From: Congeria kusceri
Taxonomy: Eukaryota; Mollusca; Bivalvia; Myida; Dreissenidae
Assembly (NCBI GenBank): GCA_027627225.1
Contig: CM051029.1
Location: 1,258,501-1,322,500 of the forward strand
Length of the DNA: 64,000 bases
Direction of reading: 5' to 3'
Shown here: piece by piece, positions 11,427 to 24,941 of the stretch
Position numbering within the stretch: position 1 is the stretch's first letter
How the letters are laid out: each line of letters opens with the position of its first letter
The notes under the pieces: model-generated
Seen by the model: only the letters and a program-made list of their open reading frames with translations
Told to the model about the DNA's origin: nothing
The model's database searches: none
Translations under genes and position numbers: made by a program

Positions 11427-12228
11427 AACTCATTTCAACAACATCTTGAATATTGTCATTTGATTACAAACCATCCCAAATAACATCAAAATTCACTGTA
11501 TCATTATCAGACATTGTGGTCAAATGCAGATTTCAATAATAATTTGGGTCTAGTTTTATTGTATTTTTTTTATGTGTTTTGTTCTTCTTTTTTTCCCCTT
11601 AAATTTGATATCTTGACTGTTGCAGACAACCTGTTTTGCTGCTGACCTTTTGTATAACAATTGAAATGTGTGAGACAAAAAATAAAAATAAAACATTATT
11701 TATGTTTTATTATTCATTTTCGCACGATTTGTTACAAATAAAAGCAGAACAATATTTTTTTTTTGTATGTAGTTGATTTTTAACCACTTACTGTCTAGCA
11801 AAGGCGATGCAAAAGATAAACTATGGCGAGTTACTGAACCCTGGCAAATGACGTCATATAAAATGAGGTCCGGTGCGCGTGACAGCTTTATCAGTGTTGA
11901 AATAAAGCAAAGTTTATTCCATGGGGTCTTATTTCGTCAATGTATGCATTATGATGGGATAAATAACAATGTTAACACACTGATAGAGAGCTCTTAATAA
12001 ATGCGGAAGCTTAAATTTATAAATACAACGTCCACACTGGTATGTCATTGAAATGACACATTGTTCATATGGTTAATGTAAATTTAAACAGTTCACTGTG
12101 TAACTAATAATATTAGTGGTAATGGAATTTATAAACACCTTATGAACGAAGCTCGCATTTCCTATGTATTTCCATCTGTCATAAAAATTAACTTTGTTAG
12201 GGATATATTGTGGTAATAAACAGAGGCG
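11427..12228. other. Non-coding stretch upstream of the signal-peptide exon
   Basis: AT-rich with poly-T runs. No domain recognised. If the exon at 12,229 is a first exon, its promoter and 5' UTR would be in the last few hundred bases, but I see no clear core element. Confidence 0.4.
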
Positions 12229-12277
12229 ATGTTTCTCTTGATATGTGTGTGGATATTGATATTGTCGAGAGTTACAG
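12229..12277 (+). CDS. Candidate first exon: signal peptide with phase-1 donor
   Basis: An ATG followed by a hydrophobic run, MFLLICVWILILSRVT, ends in ACAG directly before a perfect GTAAGT donor. The exon is 49 bases: 16 codons plus one base, so it leaves phase 1, exactly what the Ig exons on this strand accept. The two minus-strand signal exons at 52.8 and 58.7 kb have the same design. It most likely served the RPTP copy whose Ig exons resume at 23.76 kb, although the intron would be 11.5 kb. A chance open frame is possible but the fit of signal, phase and donor is good. Confidence 0.65.
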
Positions 12278-15200
12278 GTAAGTTTTAAGGTAGTTTAAAA
12301 ACCTTTTGGTGGCAATTTGCCGTATTTTGGCGTGTTTCTGAAGTCCTGTGAAATATTAATACATGTAATTATGTCTTCACAAACATAGCTGGACAAACAC
12401 AAATAGCAACTGTCAATATTAAAAACAATAATATAAATGATTCGCAACACTAACACACTTTTTGTTGAATATATATCATGCAGGCATGTGCAATAAAAAA
12501 CAATAGTTTGCGAACTAATTTAACGGTTTTGCATACACATACGCATATACAGGTGTCTTATTTCTACAGTGATACATGTTTAGCATACGAATTTCATATA
12601 CATATATTAACTATTTTTATAATGCTCAACAATAAACTGATCTAACGACCTCATGCTTCCAATAAGAGTTACGTGAAAGGCAAATAGAGCATTCAGCAAT
12701 TGATTTTAATTATTAAATAACGTTAAGTTTATGGAATTGACAACATTTGCAAGATCATTTGTTGGACAGTTGTACTCGCAGTGGTTACTTCCCCATTGGT
12801 TCTATTCTCAGTTACCACTGCCACGACCAGTTAAAACCTTACATATTTGGAAGGGGACGATTATGAGGAGTTGAAGATTTATATTTGCAACAATTTTAAT
12901 TTTATCATTATTATTTTATAACAATGACACAGACATGTTGCATTATTGGTACAGGTATATATACATGTATTACGATTTAAAATGAAAAACAATAAATAAA
13001 CAAATAAAGAAATAAGTGAAAATAACAACGCAAGGATTGTACGTTGTGCACGTTTTTATCATGCGTTTCCCTATGGTCACGTGGAACTTCAAGCCGGCAG
13101 GGATTTAAAATTGAGCTATGCTCGGACACAGTTATATCTCTGCGAAGAGGTTGGATACATGCGACGACCTTTATAAAAGGCAGTACATTGGCCGCAAGTC
13201 TGGTCGTAAATCCCATATAAGACCAGTTTAAGATGACCAGCTTAAGATACGACCTGTTTATAAACCGGCATCCCGCATTGTATTTAGGCAAGGATTTACC
13301 GAGTAGGGGACATGAGGCACGTGCTCCCTAGCTGTCCCCAAAGCTTATGCATTGTATATATCTAAAACATGAAATGTTAATAGTAAAATTGAAATTTGAC
13401 AAGGCGGCGCTCCTAAAGTGATCATTATCGCTTATCCAAGACCAAGGCACATATGCCAAAAAGGAGGGGTGGGATGGGGGCGAATGTGGCATGTCCTTCA
13501 TGCTGGTTCCAATCCTATGTTATGTGTACATTTTAAAACAGGCACTTTGAAACATAGCTCTTGGCTGTGTCCCTACACTGTTCATAATCGCTGAACTGAG
13601 ATAACCGTCATAGTAAGCACGTAGGCACTTATTCACAATAAAAAATGGAGGACACTAGGGGCTTCTTTTCTGGATCCGGCCCAGTTATTCATAATGTGTT
13701 GAATAAGTTATGTATTAATTAAATTATATATTAAATAAAACATGTTATTGGTATGTCATATAAATATGTACTTTTACAAAATTTAATAGTTTTATTTAAA
13801 TTTTACACAATTAATTAGATGTTAAAAGGTACGCGCAAAATAACGTTACTCAAATCTACGTCATGTCGTGATCAATGCATTTTTTGCTGACATTCTTCAT
13901 TCACAACTGTTGAAGACTATTAAAAGTCGAAACACGTTTCTATGTGGAGTTTGTCCTTTTTTATTTTAAATGTTGCAATTATCATGGTAGTAATTTAAGA
14001 ATCTTATAATAACGCTAAAAAAACTTCACTTGCATGTTAATATGATAAGTTAATTATGTGCAATGCATACACGTTGTCTTTTTCTCGGTAGATACATTAA
14101 ATCTTCACTACGGACACATAGTATAATGTACGAAGCACAATAGGTGTACATTCGAAATAAATTGGTATACCAATGGTTATACATTATATAACATCTTTTA
14201 ATAATCAACAGCGGACTGATGTGTTAATATATAATTATATCATTTTTACCAACAAATTAGCAATGTGTTCATTGTACATTAAATTGTGGAATCTAGTGTT
14301 CCGTTTCTAATTGTCTTCGTCATTATGTATATACTTTAAATTAAATACTATTTAATAAAGTTTTAGCATACCAAAACATTATGGAATAGTATTCGCTTTT
14401 ATATTGTTATTTTTATCATAGAAATGGTTAATTAATATCGGTGACAAGCATAAACATGTCTTAAATAAATGATTAAGTAGACATCCTGCGCTTTGATTTG
14501 CCATAATTTAGATCACAAGCACAAATGGGTCCTGTAACTTGGGTCATTTACATCACTAGGCATTATTCACACATTTAAATGCCTTCACTTGCTTTAATAC
14601 GTGTATTTTCAATATTATGGATGGTATATACAAGTTCAGGTAAATACCATTGTGTTGTTTGCAAGACAAAACAATTATATTTGCACACTTGTAAAAAGAA
14701 GATTCCCGCGGCTGTCAGCTAAGGTCCGGAAATCGAGGCTCGAACCGTTAGCAGTAAACACATTGTGCAGCAAGAGTCGTTTTCACTGTACCAGAGGTCC
14801 CCGCAGTTCCAGTAATAAATTGCGCTATGTATGGTTTTACATATTGTGCTAAAATGCGGTATCACATCCATTGAATTAAAAAGTGCTGATGGTCTCTGAT
14901 ATACGCGTGAAATTAAACATGTAGTATTTAAATTTATGGCGATTAGAAGGAAATTGTAGACATATATAGTTAAAAAACGGGTCACCTTTGTTGCGTATGT
15001 TCGACTAATCAAATTATAGTTTTTTGAAATATGCTTATGATCAAGAAATTGATTTTATGTACACTGTTTAAAGTTAAAAATTTCCTTAATAATTCTATTT
15101 TAGCAGCAATCGATTTCGAACAATCCAACTCTAGTTTATGTATTCACATACATGTATTTCGTAAATACTTATATAAACTTGCGAAATGTTACAAGAGATC

Positions 15201-16612
15201 TCAAGTTATTTGTATTATTTTTATTTATAAATTATTAAACATATAATAGAAGAACAATAAGTACATGACATACGGTAATTTAATTGCTATTCACATTTAA
15301 TTGTTATTCACATTTTCAGATGCCTCAGTATATGCTAAACATAGAAAAAGTATTATTTTGGCAATACTTGTCCTTTAAAGATGAAAACGTAGGCTTTAGA
15401 ATTACCCTCCAAATAAAAAAATATCACATTTTCAAGATTTATTTTTATGTAAGTCAAACCAATGAATTTGCGACTATATGTACAATTATATCAATAAATC
15501 ACAAACATCAGCGTTTGTTACAACAATACAGTTAATAATACTATACCATTTTAAAACAATCTTAAAATTACAACAAATATTGGTTACCTTGGCAACAGAT
15601 TGCAACTTTTAAAATAATGAAATTCCTGTAATACTCAGGAAGTGTTTTTGCATTTTATTAAAACCATTGATACCAAACAGAAAATAGTATGTAAGGTAAT
15701 TTGTTTCATACCAGATTCAACATAATTTATCATTATGTCCATAAAAATTAAGTTCGTGTGTTTATTAACTCTTACCATAATTGTATTACAATGGAATCAG
15801 AGATGAAATATTTTGAAATTTAACAATTTTGAATCCATTTATCAAAATTAAAATATATTTCTTAAAACTGTACCGAGATTATTCAAAATTTGCATCTAAT
15901 TTTGCCACAGATAGTGAAATTAACAAAGTATCTACAGATTTAAGTTGAACTGTAGCCATGACAACCATAAACAACATGAACAGATGTGAACTGAATGATT
16001 TTCTCCATTAAACTTTGCCAAATACTACACGTAATAATAATGAATTGCAATTAACAAGTTCATATAGTTAAGTCCATACTGAATCAAAAATTCAGACCGA
16101 GAATGCAACCCTAACAGTAACTATTGATGTGAAAGTACTTTTTTTGCTCAAGTTTTCTTCCACTGAATGACTTTCTTAAAATCTTCAATTCATTGATATT
16201 TATTGCCATCCTACAACGTTAATACTTTCATCAAACGTAATAATAATCAATTGAAATTTCATACATTAGTATTTAGGTAAATTGCAATAACAATAACGTG
16301 ACATAACTTAAAATTAACATAGTGATTACCATGGGACCCTTTTTAAAATGGAAACAAAGCATCTATGTGATGTAGTTCTTATTCGAAATATTGCGATGTG
16401 ACATTATCCTTTGTAAACGAAAATTTAGAATGGAAATGTGTGTATATATAAAAATATATTATAAATATAATGCCCTTTACTTTACATCTAGACTGTATCC
16501 ATTAATCTACTGAGCTATCGAGGCAGATAAATCTTAGATCCATCATTGTAATAACACAGGGTCACCGTAATACTGGTCTTGCAACTTTGCACTGTTATGA
16601 CAATAGCTGTTA
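12278..16612. other. Long non-coding interval, nothing recognised
   Basis: I find no Ig exon corresponding to A1 or the start of A2 here. The interval is AT-rich with scattered short frames that show no domain or splice context. Confidence 0.45.
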
Positions 16613-17321
16613 TTAGTCACATTTCGCGTGCATCGGTAGTGGGCATATACTGGCATAGATGGAGTTGCACAGTGGTCCAATTCCTTCGTGTAGATAACAC
16701 TGGCGTTCAGCAAATAGGCCAAGTGACTCCAATTGGTCCGGCAAACTGTCAAGCATTACGTCCTTCTTCAAGATGGTCAGAGCCTCCTCGACATCAGATG
16801 TATACTTTTGCATAAAGACCATCTCCGGCTTGTCTGATGCTATTCTGAGTTTCAACATCACATATTATCCATTGTGTAACACACTTTTCAATGATGGAAA
16901 CCAGAACTATAATGTCTTCATTAATATAAGTTAACTTGAAAAGAAACTAAAACATGTCTTCATGATCTAGATATAATGTACCAGGTATTTCAAATGACCA
17001 TATTTGTATTTAGATATGTTTGCCTTTGATTTACTAAATTCTATATATTTCATCTGATATTATTTAATGCATAACACATTGTGTTAAGTATTTACAAGCA
17101 TGTGACAAAAATAACAATATATGCACACCTGAAGTGTTGGTACGACAGCAGATTTGGAGCGGGCTTGAATAGGCGTTTCAGAAAGTCTGTCCAATTTTAG
17201 AGTTTGAATGCTTGTTCTGGATCCTGTACCATGTGTATGATGTTGTGGCTATTGCGGGATGAATCCCTGATGGTCTCGGCGATATCCTCCAATGTATTTA
17301 CATTGGAGTGTTTCCAACGCA
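16613..17321 (-). pseudogene. Two-exon fragment of an unidentified protein
   Basis: On the minus strand, 17,321-17,129 reads as an exon (acceptor CTAG, donor CAG/GTGTGC) with segments TLEDIAETIRDSSR, NIIHMVQDPEQAF, a stop, then NWTDFLKRLFKPAPNLLSYQ. A second block at 16,861-16,613 continues with LRIASDKPEMVFMQ, DVEEALTILKKDV, LDSLPDQLESLGLFAERQCY and CPLP. The amino-acid composition, intact second block and splice sites say this was protein-coding. The in-frame TAA in the first exon says it is decayed. The style resembles proteins that occur in many copies in mollusc genomes, probably from mobile elements, but I cannot name the family. Confidence 0.5.
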
Positions 17322-19358
17322 CTAGCAATTATAATGAAAAATTTAATTCAGACCCATAACACACATACATGTATTTATATATTACTTTATACATTACTGT
17401 ATTTGATAAGTTATGAAGTAATTTTAGAAAAATAATAAACAATAGACTAATGATAATCAATTATTTTGTGTTTCATTTTCAGGAAAAGAATCAAATTTAT
17501 TATAAAGTAATTTTACAAATAATAAACAAGAGACTACAGTAAAGATAATCAATGATTTTTTGGTTCAGTTTCAGGAACATAATCAAATTCACTATGAAGT
17601 ACTTTTAGAAATAATACGCGTCAAACCAATATTGATATCGAAAATTTGTCAGACTTGTGTGACTAATGTTATTTAGGTCAATGGCCTACGGCTGTTAAAG
17701 GGGAGAAATCAGTTAATAGCGCAATCAAACGGGTCAAAGTCAACAGGTTCAGTAAGACTATACATTAAACAACACGAGTTAGCTAATAATTGTATTTCTT
17801 TAAAAAGATCAACGCTAAAATTATTAAAGATAAGAGTCAATTAAAACTAATTTCAGCGCGAATTTTGTGACGTAATTTCAAACGACGTTTTCTCTAAAAG
17901 ACGCTTGCCGAGTCAGGACCAAAAGTCTCAGAAAACGCCACAAATGATGAATGGCGAAATGTTCCTGAGACCACATTTAGTTGTAGGTTGCCCCGTATTT
18001 TGTAATAGCTTAATGCAACCGTTTTGGTTTCGATGTAACAAATGAATTTATAAATCATTTATAATGACTAAATATACACAAGAATAACTATATTTGCGAT
18101 AACTGTTCGTATACATTTATACATAAGAAATGTCCCTATATCAAATAACAAATGGTTGTTGTTTTCAGTTGTTCGCAGAACAACTATATGTTCTGCTTCT
18201 AAAATCTACATGTTGGATTCACTATGATTTTAACTCATGTATTATTACGCGAAAGTGAGAAGTGCCATTTTGAATATCATGAACGTTTCCCAAATGCATC
18301 GTTGTTTATGAAGAATGTAATTAGAACATGATATGTTTAAAACAAACTAAACATGTCGGGTAATTCATAACTTTTAGTGCAGTATCAAATTTTGAGACTA
18401 AAATCGCGGAAGAAAGTAGTCCACTATGCTGCAATCTAGGTCGGATATATTAAACCCTAAGCTATTTTTGTTGACAAAAACCTGGCTATTTTTATCTAAA
18501 GTAAGCCTCAGCAATCAGTAAACGCCCTTCCCCCCCATCAAGATTAGTCTAAGTGAGTATGTATGCGAGCGTGGCAAATTCGTCTGTCTGTCCTTGTGTC
18601 TGTCTGCCACACAGTTTGTCCGCTCCATACCTTTTAACCACTTTTAAAAAGGAAGTCGATGAAATAGGACAGTGATGTGTTTCAATCGATATTATTCGCC
18701 TTTATATCGTATTTCCTTTATTGTTTCATATTTGTTTTTGTAATTAGCAAAATAATATTCTTCATTTAATAAATTCCGTAGTCTAAATAGATACATACAT
18801 TATTTCTATGCGAAATGTAGTTTAATGAAAACTAGCTTGGACTCCAGAATTGGCATTTTCGATAAAGGCAGTGTGCAGTTTAATGCTTCCCATTCGAAGT
18901 CATTGATAAATGGATTCTTGGGTCACGATCCAAGTTACGTAGAATCATGGACATATTATAATCCTATAATATTCATCTCGTTTATTGTCGATGCAAGTTA
19001 AGGTGTTTATCTTTGGGTTATTTGAAAATGTATTACTTTTTATTTTACCTTTAATTAAACGAACAAAACGGGTCACGAAGCGAGCCAAAAAGAAACGTAG
19101 ACATTCTAATCATAACCTTTCGTCACGTTATCGCCGACTCCTGTTAAGGTTATGTGTTGAGTGTGGCTTGATTAATTATTGTATTACAATCATGTTATCA
19201 GTTATTGTATTATTCAGTTTGTCGGAATAATAATAATACTAGTAAAACTACTACTACTACTACTAATGATACAAATGGAGTTCTCAGTTTGTCGGTAATT
19301 ACGCAGTACAGGTAAACGCGATAGCGGTCGGCTACATTCCACTGGATCTTGAAACAGA
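17322..19358. other. Non-coding interval, nothing recognised
   Basis: AT-rich. Near 17.4-17.6 kb a short segment around AATAAACAA...AATCAAT...TTTCAGGAA appears twice, about 100 bases apart, suggesting a local duplication. A frame at 18,985-19,230 has two hydrophobic ends around a basic stretch but no splice or family support. Confidence 0.4.
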
Positions 19359-19359
19359 C

Positions 19360-19436
19360 TATGGTCGAGTGGTTATCGCTTTAGGCTCTCATTCTGACGG
19401 TATGGAGTTCGATCCCCGTGAGACGCAGGATTTTTT
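19360..19436 (+). mobile_element. tRNA-like segment, probably the head of a SINE
   Basis: The stretch has a good internal RNA polymerase III A box (TGGTCGAGTGGTTATCGC, near 19,362) and B box (GAGTTCGATCCCC, near 19,405), spaced as in a tRNA gene. An anticodon-arm-like TTTAGGCTCTCATTCT lies between them. I could not fold a clean acceptor stem, and a T-rich tract follows, so a tRNA-derived SINE or tRNA pseudogene fits better than a functional tRNA. Confidence 0.6.
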
Positions 19437-21249
19437 ATCTCATTGTTATATATTTTATTTTTGTTTTCAAGAATATAAGGATTTGCTACCCCAGACGCTT
19501 TTTTAATTGAAAAAGACATTTCTAAACTATAATATTATGTCAGTAACTTGCTTTAAGCATTTTAAAACATTACCAAACATTATTGCACGATGACTTTGCT
19601 AATAAGGTTGAAAGGCTAGTAACACTGCCATTGCATTCATTATATTGTTAAATAGTTTTAATATTGCGCATATTGATGGCTTTAAAGTGTAAGTTGAGTT
19701 TTGTTTAACGCCATAGTTATTACTCTTCGACAAATTAATCTACTGTCTTCCACGATCAATTTTCAATATATACACGGTAGGTAGACAATTTGGCTCATCA
19801 GATTATATGTCCCGAACATATTTTTGATATAATTGAAAGTTGTTCTGACAGTCCTTATGGATTTAATTCGAACATATTATTTTTAGCTGCTGTAGGCAGC
19901 CTCTCGGTTTCACATCTGCTAATGTTTTAATTAGCGGCGTACGTTTTACAATGGACCTCAATTCAACAGCTGCACATTTGAGTACATAAACAATTGAGAG
20001 ACACCAACTAACTAATTACACAATGGCGATACACATTTTAAAATCTGATTTTATTTCGTTCCAACATTTATTTTAACACCGCATTTTGAAGATTATAAAT
20101 CGCCAAACAAAGTATATGTTTATGTTATACATATAGGTATAATGTTGACACAAATATTATGGTAAAACACGGAATCTAGGATTCCATTCAATGAAATTTT
20201 AAGAATATTTTCGTTTAATGTTTGACGTTTTGGAAAGACCGTATTATTATGTATAACACGTCGTGTTTGCTGGTTCTGGCTTAACCAGAATTTAAATTTA
20301 ATGATTTTTATTTTCTTCCCAATATAACACTGAACGAGGTTTTAGCACAACTATACTATTTTACCAATAAAACATCAAACAAGTTTATAACCACTTTTTC
20401 CAAGGTACATATGATATTATGATATGGCATACCTCTATTTGCCCAGATTGTCTATGATAACACGTCGGTGTTTTCATTTTCAGTTATTATATCGTCATTA
20501 AGGTGACTTCTTGCAATTTGATTATATTTACTGGTTCTAATATACAAGTTAAATATTAATGTATTTCAATATATTTGCAAAACAGACTGAACAACACCTT
20601 AAAGGGTCTTAACCGCCTATTTTACTAAGTCATTTGGACGAGTCGATAAGATCCATCGGACTCTATGATATTGAACAGTGCACTAGTAAACACGAATGTT
20701 ATAACAGTCATGTAATGTTGTTCTTGATATCTGATATTCAAAACTGTAGACAGATTTTCGATCAGACACAATCTAAATAAACCTTTTGAATATATTCTGT
20801 TTAATTTAAACACGTTTTGCTATAAACATGTAAATAGAGTGGGTTGTGCCCAATGTTACGCAACAGCGAACAACTGCTGTGCCTTCAGCGCTTTGATTTT
20901 AATCAGATTTTTATCAGTTTGTTATTTTGCCAGATGAAAGCATGCTGGCAATTTAATTCCTGTAATATTAAAATGCGTAAATGCGTAATGTTAATTGAAA
21001 ATATGTCTTTATATATCAGCCCATGTTATATTTTGTATATACTAGTGTTCGATATATGATCCGATTAAAGCTTCTGATATAAAACGATCCGACCTTTTTC
21101 CAAAATAGTGAGAATGAAGCCATCTCGTCAGTAGGATTTTATCATATTTCAGTGAATGTGACATTTCACCTTTTCTTAGTAGGCCTGCGCGTGACTAACA
21201 TTGTACATTGTTATGTTTATAATTCGATTCATTTTAAATAATTATTTAA
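19437..21249. other. Non-coding interval, nothing recognised
   Basis: No coding exon, RNA gene or repeat family I can support. Confidence 0.4.
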
Positions 21250-21985
21250 ATTTGCCTTAGGCTTCGGTCACAGACCACTGCGGTGACCGCATACAAATCG
21301 CATGTTTTTCAGACAGTCGCATGCGTTCTGAAAACTCATTTGGAATTTGCACAGGAATCACGCGGAAACCGTACGGGAACAGTGCGGTCACTGCACGTCG
21401 TCTCAAGTAGTGTGCATGTATTTCGAAAGCAACGCAAATATCAACACTATTTTGTATTGGTGTCATTATAGAATGTAATTTGGCACTTAAGCCTTTATCA
21501 GGAAGATAATATAGTGAACTCTTTAAACTTACACATTAGTATAAAATTTACATTTAAGGAGCACACGTGTAATAAAGGAATATGTTAAATGACAACATCT
21601 TGACAAAATCATGAAACTAATTTCATTTATGTATACGAAACTAATGGAGCCGCGAGGTTACTTTGTGATATCTCCAATGGCGACCGTATGGTGTCAGTTT
21701 CATTCTAATGGCGCCGGTACGTTTATCGCAAGCAAGCAAGGCAAAACACGTCATAGTGCTTCCGCAAGTGCATCGTGCGTTCTTGCGGTTGGTAAATTCT
21801 AAGTTAAAACCGTATGATGCTCATTGGTTGACCACACCATGACTGCACGGTGTCTGCACAATGTATGATTGACGCCCGTGCGCCGCATAGCTAGTCTTAT
21901 TTTCTGCTGCGGTCGTTGCAGCGACGCTGCTTTCGAGAAAGAACGCACGCACATATGCGGTCAACACAACCCGAGTGTGCCCAGG
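21250..21985. mobile_element. Candidate MITE-like element with GC-rich ends
   Basis: A GC- and CpG-rich block stands out from AT-rich surroundings. Its left end contains GGTCACAGACCACTGCGGTG followed by ACCGCATAC. Its right end, read in reverse complement, contains GTGTTGACCGCATATG. The two ends thus share TGACCGCATA in inverted orientation about 700 bases apart, with G-rich terminal sequence outside. The interior has CGCATG-type repeats and no transposase. This is consistent with a non-autonomous DNA transposon; target-site duplications were not established. Confidence 0.4.
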
Positions 21986-22860
21986 TCATATGTTTTACAT
22001 TAACACGTTTGAACATATTGCAGCATCATTTTAGTAAACTGTTCATAGGTTGCTATCAATTTCAATAAAGCAAACCCTAACTGCACTTGTTCATGTGTTG
22101 ATTTTGCACTAATAAATTGTAAACTGTACTAATATATCACATATAACATATATAACTCCAACTGTACAACCAGTGTGGAAACCATTAATAAATATTATAC
22201 TTTGTTTTTTCCCTTTATTGCAGACAATTGACCATTTGACTTTTTGACTTTACAACACAGACAAAATAAAATTAGTCACAAAAAGGGGTCATCGCTTTAC
22301 AACGGACAGTTTCTTTTATTTTAAACCTGATTAAATGCGCACTGTTTAGCATACTTGGCTTAAAAGTTATTATTATTATGCAAATAAAAACTAGCTCATA
22401 GTAATATAAATCATATAAATATTGAATAGTAAATAAATGAAATAACGTACCTATCCAGAAATTGCAACTAAATAACACAATTCTATGACATCAACCCTAA
22501 TATACCCTAAATACTACCCCAACATAATGAACGTTTTCTGTGCTTTTTAAACTATCATAGACAATCTGACTGTGTTCTATTTGTGTGCAACTGATCGAAA
22601 TATGTTTGTGGTCTACATTCGAAATTCCATGATAACAATATGAAGACTCATTTCTACATATCCATAACAATAATTGAATGAAACATGATAACTGTTTGAT
22701 TGTCTACCTTATGACCCAGCTGCGACATAACGCGAAGTTTACAAACTAACTGCTAACTATGAGTATGATATTCAATTAATGGATTCCAACTTAATCTGCT
22801 CTGCCTTATTATTGTTCTCGATTCCGATTATACGTCTTGTTTCATTGCAATTGATAAACA

Positions 22861-22920
<60 letters not shown>

Positions 22921-23759
22921 TTTTAATTTCAAAATATTAAATTGAAAAAATCTGCAACAATTACAGCATCAGCACCAACCAACCTTAATATTATATAAAC
23001 AAAAACAAAATAAATTATGCTGGGTATAGAACCTACAAGCAACGTATATGAAGTATGTTAAAACATACGTGTGCTATCATCATATGAGCGAAAACTTTTC
23101 ACGTTTCACTATTTCAATTGTTTTTTATATTCGCAAACGAGAAATTGTGATCAGTAAATGTCTGCTTAATGAGTGCTATTTCAAATGTTAAGTACATTTT
23201 GGAATGTGTGACAACAGCATCGAAATTGTCAATTTGCAAATATGCGAATATGACCCTTTAATGAAAATCTATATTTTGCTTCACATTCATGAATTCGATC
23301 AATATACAAATACTTTATAAGGTTATTTCAAAATACTGGCTTTTAATTTCTTTGAACAAATAACGTTGCAAACAATGTCTATCAAGTCGTTAATTGCTGA
23401 TTTATTAAATTTGGCGACAGTTATGAAAATAACAAACATTCGATGTAAAACTATTACTGAACTCTTTATTTGTGTATTGAATATCGCAATGTCTGTATAT
23501 GCCATTATAATTTGGATTTAGATATAAATGTAGATATATATTTGAGAAAACAAAATACATGTCGTGAAATAAATATATATTTAAGAAAGTGTTCGAACAA
23601 TGCGTTAAAACCTAAGTCTGATTAAAAATCAAAAATTATGTTCTTAAATCGACCTATAAGATTGTTATAGTAACAAAGTCTTCCAATTTTATAATAAAAA
23701 ATGAATACATAAAGGCATTTGGCCATACGTAGTTTATCTGTGAATTGCTTCATTTCCAG
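21986..23759. other. Non-coding interval containing one dinucleotide repeat
   Basis: No coding feature until the truncated Ig exon at 23,760. The duplication breakpoint of copy B must lie close to the right edge. Confidence 0.4.
22861..22917. repeat. (AT)n dinucleotide microsatellite
   Basis: Uninterrupted AT repeats over about 57 bases. Confidence 0.95.
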
Positions 23760-23905
23760 TTCCTCTTACTTCGTTGCAACAAGTAGATTGCTATACACAC
23801 GAAACACGTACGCGTACAGTGGAGGAAATTTGTATTGTATTGCAAGTTATGAGTTCAAACCCATCAACATGGTTCTAGCAACCAATAAGAGCATCAAAGT
23901 ACAAT
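23760..23905 (+). pseudogene. Exon B2: second half of an Ig-like domain
   Basis: Reads SSYFVATSRLLY and NLYCIASYEF, matching the C-terminal half of A2, and ends with the expected phase-1 donor (GTACGT). Upstream homology to A2 ceases around the shared CCAGTT, so a duplication or deletion breakpoint falls inside this exon. The CCAG there could act as a cryptic acceptor. Confidence 0.7.
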
Positions 23906-24154
23906 GTACGTTTTTTTTTATTTTATTGTTTTTTTTCGTTTGATTTGCATTTGCATGCATTTGTTGTTTTTTTCATATAATACAACGGTAAAACGAAAAT
24001 ACGGAGTTAATTGTGTACACTCATGTATCATCATACGTTTATGTCATTCAAGTAAATGGTGATTTTGTACAAGTATCGCCTTTATTTTCAGAGTATTGTG
24101 TTAATCAGATTCGAATAAAGTATTTAAGTATCAGTTGTCATGTTTAATTTTCAG

Positions 24155-24423
24155 TCCCCGTTACCAAACCAATAGTGACTGTCAACATAAGTATATCTAG
24201 CACGTTCAATATACGAGAAGGCAGGATGGTACATTTGAATTGTTCCTCGTACGGATATCCACCTCCCCAGGAGGACAGTCCGTCGGTGCCCTGCTGTCGT
24301 TAAAATTCACTCGCAATAATGAAAGCGTTTCGTGCAGGGCATTTCACTTTATGTATTCATTGAATGGAACCAATAGTACACAGTCTACAGAGAAGTTAAT
24401 TGCACTCGATGTAAACGCATCAA
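24155..24423 (+). pseudogene. Exon B3: Ig-like domain with internal deletion
   Basis: Partner of A3 but 269 instead of 297 bases. It reads LNCSSYGYPPP, then about 28 bases containing the core Trp are missing near 24,266-24,270. The frame shifts to a TAA at 24,301. A different frame then continues the homology (SVSCRAFHFMYSLNGTN) to a GTAAGT donor. Confidence 0.8.
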
Positions 24424-24654
24424 GTAAGTTGTTTTCAATGGCATGTGTATTAAAACATTTATTAACAATTGGTACAGGTTAAAGCCAGGCGAACAGCTCT
24501 GGTGAAAGGAACTACTATACTGTTAAATATTATTAGGACTGCCAACCGCTAATTTATGAATTTAAAAATTCGCTGACATTTAGATATGGACATTAACATG
24601 ATTGTTTACTTATTAATATTATTGAATAATATAATGTGGTATCTGCAATTACAG

Positions 24655-24941
24655 ATCCACCATCCATTAAACGCTTATTTAATAAGGACATCGGCTTAAC
24701 ACTAGTTGATAGCAATATCAGAGTACTGAGAGGTGACAACATCAGCATCGATGTGAGAGTGACGCCAATCCGCAGGCCATGCTATTTTGGAAGGGACAAC
24801 AGGTCAATTCCTCTACATTGACAATTACAAGTATACAGCATGACACGGAGTGGACATGCAGAGCTACCAACACTATGATTGAAGCTGACGGAACGACATC
24901 AACGGAAACTGTAACAAGGAACTTGTCCGCTACAGTATTAT
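24655..24941 (+). pseudogene. Exon B4: Ig-like domain with one-base deletion
   Basis: 287 bases against 288 in A4. GDNISI is followed by a missing base near 24,750. From there another frame carries CESDANPQAMLFWKGQQVNS and TEWTCRATN to the donor. Confidence 0.82.

Noticed and set aside
18985..19230. 81-residue frame with two hydrophobic ends and a basic middle
   Set aside because: No similarity, no splice context, and simple AT-rich composition explains the hydrophobic ends.
19360..19436. Functional tRNA gene
   Set aside because: A and B boxes are good, but no convincing acceptor stem or anticodon arm pairing could be drawn; a SINE head is more likely.
22861..22917. Replication origin or regulatory AT element
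   Set aside because: It is a plain AT dinucleotide repeat without other signals.
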